A stretch of DNA of 64,000 nt from RUG14300 sp964391805. Its GTDB lineage: Bacteria; Bacillota; Clostridia; Christensenellales; CAG-1252. This document shows positions 61,996-64,000 of this stretch, piece by piece. Numbering within the stretch: the stretch's first letter is position 1; every line of letters begins with the position of its first letter. The notes under the pieces are model-generated. The model made no database searches. It saw only the letters and a program-made list of their open reading frames with translations, and was not told the origin of the DNA. Location: NCBI GenBank assembly GCA_964391805.1, contig CAYMNK010000001.1:62001-126000 (forward strand), read 5' to 3'. A program made the translations under genes and the position numbers.

Positions 61996-63387
61996 ATGAA
62001 TCAAAATGCTTTAGAAAAAGGCAAAATAAGTAAAATGATATGGAAAATTAGTCTTCCTGCAATTCTATCGATGATATTACAAGCATTATATAATGTTGTC
62101 GATACGGTTTTTGTCATCAATATGGGTTCGGAGGGTGCTTTAGCCAATCTTGCACTTTCGCATGCTTTTCCAATACAAATATTTATGATTGCAATAGGCG
62201 TTGGAACTGGCGTCGGTATTAATGCGATTTTATCAAAAAGTTTAGGTGAAAAGGATAATGAAAAATTGAATCGAATTGCAGGCAACGGTATCTTCTTAAT
62301 TACTGTATTCTACGTAGTATTCCTATTATTCGGATTATTTTTAGCACGACCGTATATGCAACTTATGACCGATAATGAAATAGTTATCGACATGGGAACG
62401 GAATACTTAACGATATGTTGTTGTATCTCGATAGGCTCTATCGGATATGCCATTGCCGAAAGATTTTTAATGGCGACGGGTAAAACTTTCCTTTCAATGA
62501 TTGCGCAAATATCTGGTGCAGTAACAAACATCGTACTTGATTATGTCTTTATCTTTATTTGCGGATGGGGAATTGCGGGTGCCGCATACGCTACGGTTAT
62601 AGGTCAAATTTTATCATTCGTCATGGCTATGGTCTTTCATTATACAAAGAACAAGGAAATAAACGGAAGTCTTAAATACACAGCACCTAAAAGCGAAATA
62701 CTAAAATCGATATACAAAATCGGTTTCCCTGCATTTTTGATGCAAGGTATGCTTGCGTTAATGATGTTTGCGGTTCTTTTGATTATTGGAACAATAAAAG
62801 ACGAATATACCACTAATTTATTATCGGGCAGTTACGGAATTTATTACAAATTAATGCAAATTGCCTTATTCGGTGCGTTCGGCTTATCTAATACGTTGAT
62901 ATCGATTACAAGTTTTAATCACGGTAAAGGTGATTTACAAAGAGTCAAAGAGACAGTTAAATACGGAATAATAGATTCTGTAATCGTTGCATTTATAATT
63001 ACACTTATTTATCAACTATTAGCGGATCCGATTTCAAGGCTATTTGCTCTAACCATAGATGAAAGCTCAATAGTATCAAAAGAAGATATCATAAACACAT
63101 GTGAAACCGCACTCCACATAGCGACAATCGGTTATATATTTATGGGTTTCAGCGTGGGAATACAAGGTATTTTACAAGGATTAAGAGAAGTTTATTCTCC
63201 GTTAATAATTTCGTTCTTAAGACTTATTGCATTAGTTTTACCTATTGCGTATCTATTCACATTGACAAGTAATGTAACGACCACAATTTGGTGGACATTC
63301 CCAATAACTGAGTTAATAACGGCGATAATATCGTACTTTTTACTACGAAAATCACTTAATAAGAATCAAATTAAAATAAAACTATAA
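61996..63387 (+). CDS. MATE-family efflux transporter
   Basis: MATE/NorM-type transporter (463 aa) with about 12 hydrophobic helices. The start KISKMIWKISLPAILSMILQ, then ALYNVVDTVFVINMGSEGALANLAL and GVGTGVGINAILSKSLGEKD, are MATE hallmarks. Half-repeat 2 begins near KIGFPAFLMQGMLAL. It exports drugs or metabolites using an Na+ or H+ gradient; the substrate is unknown. The preceding terminator suggests conditional expression. Confidence 0.92.
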   Translation: MNQNALEKGKISKMIWKISLPAILSMILQALYNVVDTVFVINMGSEGALANLALSHAFPIQIFMIAIGVGTGVGINAILSKSLGEKDNEKLNRIAGNGIFLITVFYVVFLLFGLFLARPYMQLMTDNEIVIDMGTEYLTICCCISIGSIGYAIAERFLMATGKTFLSMIAQISGAVTNIVLDYVFIFICGWGIAGAAYATVIGQILSFVMAMVFHYTKNKEINGSLKYTAPKSEILKSIYKIGFPAFLMQGMLALMMFAVLLIIGTIKDEYTTNLLSGSYGIYYKLMQIALFGAFGLSNTLISITSFNHGKGDLQRVKETVKYGIIDSVIVAFIITLIYQLLADPISRLFALTIDESSIVSKEDIINTCETALHIATIGYIFMGFSVGIQGILQGLREVYSPLIISFLRLIALVLPIAYLFTLTSNVTTTIWWTFPITELITAIISYFLLRKSLNKNQIKIKL

Positions 63388-63400
63388 CTATTATTATGAG

Positions 63401-63430
63401 CTGTTTGACCATTCAAACAGTTTTTTTTTA
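63401..63430 (+). terminator. MATE gene terminator
   Basis: CTGTTTGA (63401-63408), CCAT, TCAAACAG (63413-63420), followed by nine T's. Confidence 0.88.
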
Positions 63431-63583
63431 CAAAAACCAAAAATGTGCTCAAATATCAACAGATGTTTATAAATTGTGCTTTACTTCTTTAAGAATTATC
63501 GATTATTATGAACACATCCATCGACATTTAATCGATTTTTTTCATGGTAAAATATGCAGATATGTGCAAAGGAGGCTGATGAT

Positions 63584-63754
63584 ATGGAAAGTGATTGTTA
63601 TCATAGTTTATACAAAAATTCATATTCAATTATCTATTTTAACCCACAATCCAAGGAGGCTTTTTATCATGAAACATGGCAAGAGAGAATTGTTCCTTCT
63701 TCTATCGTCGGATATTTATTCATGCAAATTAAAGAAGGAGCTAAAAAAGTTTAA
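63584..63754 (+). CDS. Small hypothetical ORF (56 aa) overlapping the next gene
   Basis: MESDCYHSLYKNSYSIIYFN at the start, 56 aa. It is supported mainly by an excellent AAAGGAGG site 9 nt before ATG 63584. Its second half overlaps the next ORF by 86 nt in another frame. No domain recognised. It may be a translational leader for the following gene, or a genuine small protein. Confidence 0.5.
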   Translation: MESDCYHSLYKNSYSIIYFNPQSKEAFYHETWQERIVPSSIVGYLFMQIKEGAKKV

Positions 63755-64000
63755 AACAAAAACCATTATAGAGGTTATACCATTAATTAGTTGTGAGCAA
63801 CAAGCTCTACTTTTTTCATCTATTTCCAATAGAAAAATAGAAAAAGTTATTTCATTATCCCAAACAAATTCAAATAAGGTTACGAATAAATCAAACATGG
63901 ATAAAGACAGAGATAAATCAATCTCACTGTATTTATCACATGATTATATATCAATCCCGGTAAATTCAACTATACCATCTGCAATGCATTTGCTAATCGA
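63669..64000 (+). CDS. Hypothetical protein, truncated at the window edge
   Basis: The frame is open from ATG 63669 to the end (110 codons so far). AAGGAGG lies 9 nt upstream, inside the preceding ORF. The N-terminus is Lys/Leu-rich (KRELFLLLSSDIYSCKLKKE), followed by a Ser/Asn/Lys-rich part (SNRKIEKVISLSQTNSNKVT). No family recognised. Confidence 0.55.
   Translation, partial: MKHGKRELFLLLSSDIYSCKLKKELKKFKTKTIIEVIPLISCEQQALLFSSISNRKIEKVISLSQTNSNKVTNKSNMDKDRDKSISLYLSHDYISIPVNSTIPSAMHLLI

Overview
The window is AT-rich chromosomal DNA that fits an uncultured, gut-type member of the Clostridia/Firmicutes. It carries HrcA with tandem CIRCE-like operators, a PolC-type N-terminal region, the MEP isoprenoid genes dxr and ispG, YrzB/DUF1292, long-form HPF and consensus sigma-A promoters (TTGACA-17-TATAAT), and intrinsic terminators are common. 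No phage, insertion sequence, CRISPR array or rRNA operon was found. The only tRNA is tRNA-Leu(GAG).

Layout. 1-2529 is the C-terminal part of a GH94 phosphorylase-type protein cut by the window edge. 2692-4731 is rarA-ruvX-DUF1292. 4906-13756 is a translation, lipid and isoprenoid block (rpsB, tsf, pyrH, frr, a 61-aa PASTA-like ORF, cdsA, dxr, rseP, ispG). It ends in a PolC-like protein that keeps only the N-terminal, OB and exonuclease-like parts. tRNA-Leu, an SdpI-like membrane protein, lepA and hemW follow. 17669-25733 is the heat-shock operon hrcA-grpE-dnaK-dnaJ-prmA-rsmE-mtaB-HIT, followed by rpsU with its own promoter. 26170-30452 is a nucleoside salvage operon (pdp-deoC-deoD-deoB-cdd). 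30619-44557 holds galU, a Clp ATPase without a UVR linker, hpf, a sugar isomerase, pgi, miaB, mutS, mutL, miaA and a YnbB-like PLP enzyme.

44564-46276 is the most unusual stretch. It is about 1.7 kb without genes, packed with some 35 copies of a 17-bp dyad (consensus CTRTAY-N5-RTAYAG), often at exact 20-bp steps and interrupted by a perfect 18-bp-stem palindrome. The last copy lies directly upstream of a 67-aa XRE regulator. A tyrosine recombinase, a cysteine-rich 67-aa protein and a 733-aa candidate membrane-tethered regulator follow. I regard array plus XRE, possibly with the recombinase, as the best candidate for an undescribed system.

50191-52788 (minus strand) is dnaX-ybaB-recR. After it come lacZ, an M13 peptidase operon, a TPR-like protein, a Doc toxin with a tiny 45-aa partner, an interspersed repeat-like patch, a YhhN protein, a YegS/DgkB lipid kinase and a MATE transporter behind a terminator hairpin. 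At the right edge are two nested ORFs, each with its own Shine-Dalgarno sequence. Four genes (rarA, the recombinase, the 733-aa gene and dnaX) appear to have leaderless mRNAs.
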